Part shown: one piece after another, positions 62,497-64,000 of the stretch
Layout: every line of letters starts with the position of its first letter
Position numbering within the stretch: position 1 is the first letter of the stretch
DNA from: Rhizobium sp. BK251
GTDB lineage: Bacteria; Pseudomonadota; Alphaproteobacteria; Rhizobiales; Rhizobiaceae
Reading direction: 5' to 3'
NCBI RefSeq assembly: GCF_004345245.1
Contig: NZ_SLUQ01000003.1
Span: forward strand, 496,001-560,000
DNA length: 64,000 bases
Program-made: the position numbers and the translations under genes
Notes under the pieces: generated by a model
What the model was told of the DNA's origin: nothing
Databases searched by the model: none
The model's input: only the letters and a program-made list of their open reading frames with translations

Positions 62497-63908
62497 GCAA
62501 GAGCGCCGCACTCCTTCTTCGGCTCCCAGGCGTCCTCCTTTGCCTGATTGCCGTATCGGGGGCCGCCCGGGCAGCAGAGCCCTTCGCCCGGGCCGAAGTC
62601 GCGACCGAAGGCACGCTCTATGTCGGCCAGCAGATAGACATAGACGTCGACGTCTTCGTGCCCAACTTCTTCATGTCGTCTCCGCAGTTTCCGCTCTTCA
62701 ACCTGCCGAACGCGGTCGTGCTGCTCCCGGACACCGGTGCGCTGAATCTCGCCGAGACACAGGGCACCGATTCCTTCGCGGGCATTCGGCGGACCTATAG
62801 GGTTACGGCACAGGCGCCGGGCGACTTCACGCTGCCGGCGGTCGCGATCACCTTTCGCTATGCCGCAGTTCCGGGCCAGGCGACGGAAGGGAGCGTGGCA
62901 ATGCCCCAGGTCGCCTTCACCGTCCTCCCGGTCCCCGGCGGCGGGCAAAGCGGCGGGCAGATGGCAGCTGCAAGCGTCACCATCAGCCAATCCACGGGCA
63001 GTCCTGCGGAGTCCGTCAGGGTCGGCGATACGCTCGTGCGCACAATCCTGATCGAGGCGCAAGGATTGTCGGCCATGGCGATCCCCGAGCCGGAATTTTC
63101 GGCCCCCGAAGGTGTGCGGATCTACCGACACGATCCCAAGCTTGAGGATCGGCCAGGATCGCGCGGCGTGGAACCCGGTGCCACGCGGACAGACACGGTC
63201 ACCTATCGGTTCGACAGGCCGGGGCATTTCACCCTGCCCGCTGTGAATGTTCCGTGGTTTGATCCGCAAAGCGGTTCAACCGAAGAGGCTTCGGTTCCGG
63301 CGATCGTAGTGGTCGTGCAAGAGGCCGCAGCGGGGGAAGGCATCGCACCTCCTGCACAGGAGGAACCGAGCGCCCGATCACCGGTCGACTGGCGAAGGCT
63401 GTTACCCGTCGCCATCGCCATTGTGGCGGTGCTGCTGCTCGGTGGCTTCATCGCTGCCGGCCTACCGCTCCTCCTTGCGCGCTGGCGACGCCGGCGGGTC
63501 GAGAGACAGGAATCGGAGGCAGCCTATTTCGGGCGCCTCCGGCAAGCCTGCAGCACCGGCGATCGCAAGGCCGCTGCAATCGCGCTTGATCGATGGGCAC
63601 GCCGTGCCGGCATTCGCAGCGTCTCCAACTGGCTCGATGCCTATGGAGACGCAGACGGCAGGGAAGCACTGGACGCCTTCCAGGCCGAACTCTTCAGCAG
63701 CCAGCAGGATACGCCCCATGCAAACCTCGCACGACTGATGACAGTGCTTGCCCGCGCCCGAAAGAAAGCGCTGGAGCGCGCCTCGCCAACCGATACTCGC
63801 GCCGGCGATCTGCCGGAGTTGAATGCGTGGCTGCGACCGAGCACACCGACAGCCGAAGCGGTGAACCCATCCGAATTGTCGTCGGACGTCGTGCCTAACA
63901 GACGATAG
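62493..63908 (+). CDS. batD: BatD-like membrane protein
   Basis: A 471-residue protein with signal peptide (cleavage near ARAAEPF), an extended beta-rich periplasmic region of ~290 residues, one TM helix at about 312-332 (LLPVAIAIVAVLLLGGFIAAG), and a cytoplasmic helical tail. This is the BatD layout. ATG at 62493 overlaps the preceding stop. Last gene seen in the sulfatase-moxR-bat cluster. Confidence 0.88.
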   Translation: MSKSAALLLRLPGVLLCLIAVSGAARAAEPFARAEVATEGTLYVGQQIDIDVDVFVPNFFMSSPQFPLFNLPNAVVLLPDTGALNLAETQGTDSFAGIRRTYRVTAQAPGDFTLPAVAITFRYAAVPGQATEGSVAMPQVAFTVLPVPGGGQSGGQMAAASVTISQSTGSPAESVRVGDTLVRTILIEAQGLSAMAIPEPEFSAPEGVRIYRHDPKLEDRPGSRGVEPGATRTDTVTYRFDRPGHFTLPAVNVPWFDPQSGSTEEASVPAIVVVVQEAAAGEGIAPPAQEEPSARSPVDWRRLLPVAIAIVAVLLLGGFIAAGLPLLLARWRRRRVERQESEAAYFGRLRQACSTGDRKAAAIALDRWARRAGIRSVSNWLDAYGDADGREALDAFQAELFSSQQDTPHANLARLMTVLARARKKALERASPTDTRAGDLPELNAWLRPSTPTAEAVNPSELSSDVVPNRR

Positions 63909-64000
63909 CAATGTGCCAGCATTTCCGGGCGTTCGCATCGCAGCGCGCGAATTTGTCGCGCCGCCCTCTCCTGCCGTCGAGGCGCAGGCATTATCAACGA
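63909..64000. other. window end, no gene seen
   Basis: The last 92 bases after batD hold no recognisable gene; an open frame on the minus strand runs back into batD and looks spurious. The next gene is outside the window. Confidence 0.4.

Noticed and set aside
1..64000. CRISPR arrays, insertion sequences, rRNA operons
   Set aside because: Looked for regularly spaced repeats, transposase proteins and rRNA sequences; none seen.

Overview
The window looks like chromosomal DNA of a Rhizobiaceae member (Sinorhizobium/Ensifer/Rhizobium type). This rests on high GC, rhizobial gene order (coaD - two cyclophilins - queA - tgt; rlpA - D-Ala-D-Ala carboxypeptidase - tmk - holB - metG - TatD - MBL hydrolase), the arsR-aqpS-arsC arrangement first described in Sinorhizobium meliloti, and the overall protein repertoire. 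The genus call is inference; no rRNA is present to settle it.

Layout. 0-1.8 kb: small hypothetical genes, the first visibly more AT-rich than the rest. 1.8-3.5 kb: a two-gene ABC exporter. 3.5-4.1 kb: a gene-free gap with a candidate sRNA ending in a strong terminator. 4-10 kb: hydrolase, ABC-F ATPase, extensin-like lipoprotein and a chemoreceptor. 10.5-15.5 kb: thioesterase, YbaK, DUF486, an HxlR/FMN-reductase divergon and a FabF-type synthase. 15.6-19.5 kb: queuosine genes tgt and queA, two cyclophilins, coaD. 19.5-20.4 kb: three tiny membrane-protein ORFs, two of them preceded by a duplicated structured repeat. 20.4-28 kb: a long minus-strand block of replication, translation and cell-wall housekeeping. 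28.9-35 kb: a cyanide-insensitive type bd oxidase (cydAB) with its CydDC exporter. 35.9 kb: tRNA-Ser(UGA). 36-39.4 kb: an arsenic resistance divergon. 39.6-43.3 kb: Gre-like factor, BON protein, pirin, cytochrome c, lytic transglycosylase. 43.7-46.2 kb: acetoin pathway (acetolactate decarboxylase and synthase). 46.4-51 kb: fumC, a ThrE-type exporter, a cupin and mqo. 51.1-55.6 kb: YciI, a CDC48-type AAA ATPase, Dps and DUF1330. 55.7-63.9 kb: an arylsulfatase followed by a complete MoxR/Bat operon.

How the genes work together. ArsC reduces arsenate, and AqpS and the MFS carrier let arsenite out under ArsR control. AlsS and the decarboxylase make acetoin from pyruvate. FumC and Mqo catalyse two consecutive TCA steps. 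MoxR, DUF58 and the VWA/Bat proteins form a translationally coupled membrane-associated chaperone-like set.

Most novel-looking items: (i) the small-ORF cluster with a duplicated element that combines LexA-like GAAC-N7-GAAC spacing with covarying hairpin arms; (ii) a chain of back-to-back hairpins with C-rich, CCUCCC-like loops upstream of DUF1330; (iii) a ribbon-helix-helix-like domain fused to acetolactate decarboxylase; (iv) a Tgt lacking two zinc cysteines and a carboxypeptidase lacking a normal KTG box; (v) an orphan terminator suggesting an sRNA near 3.9 kb; (vi) structured intergenic repeats next to tRNA-Ser and upstream of the Gre-like gene.
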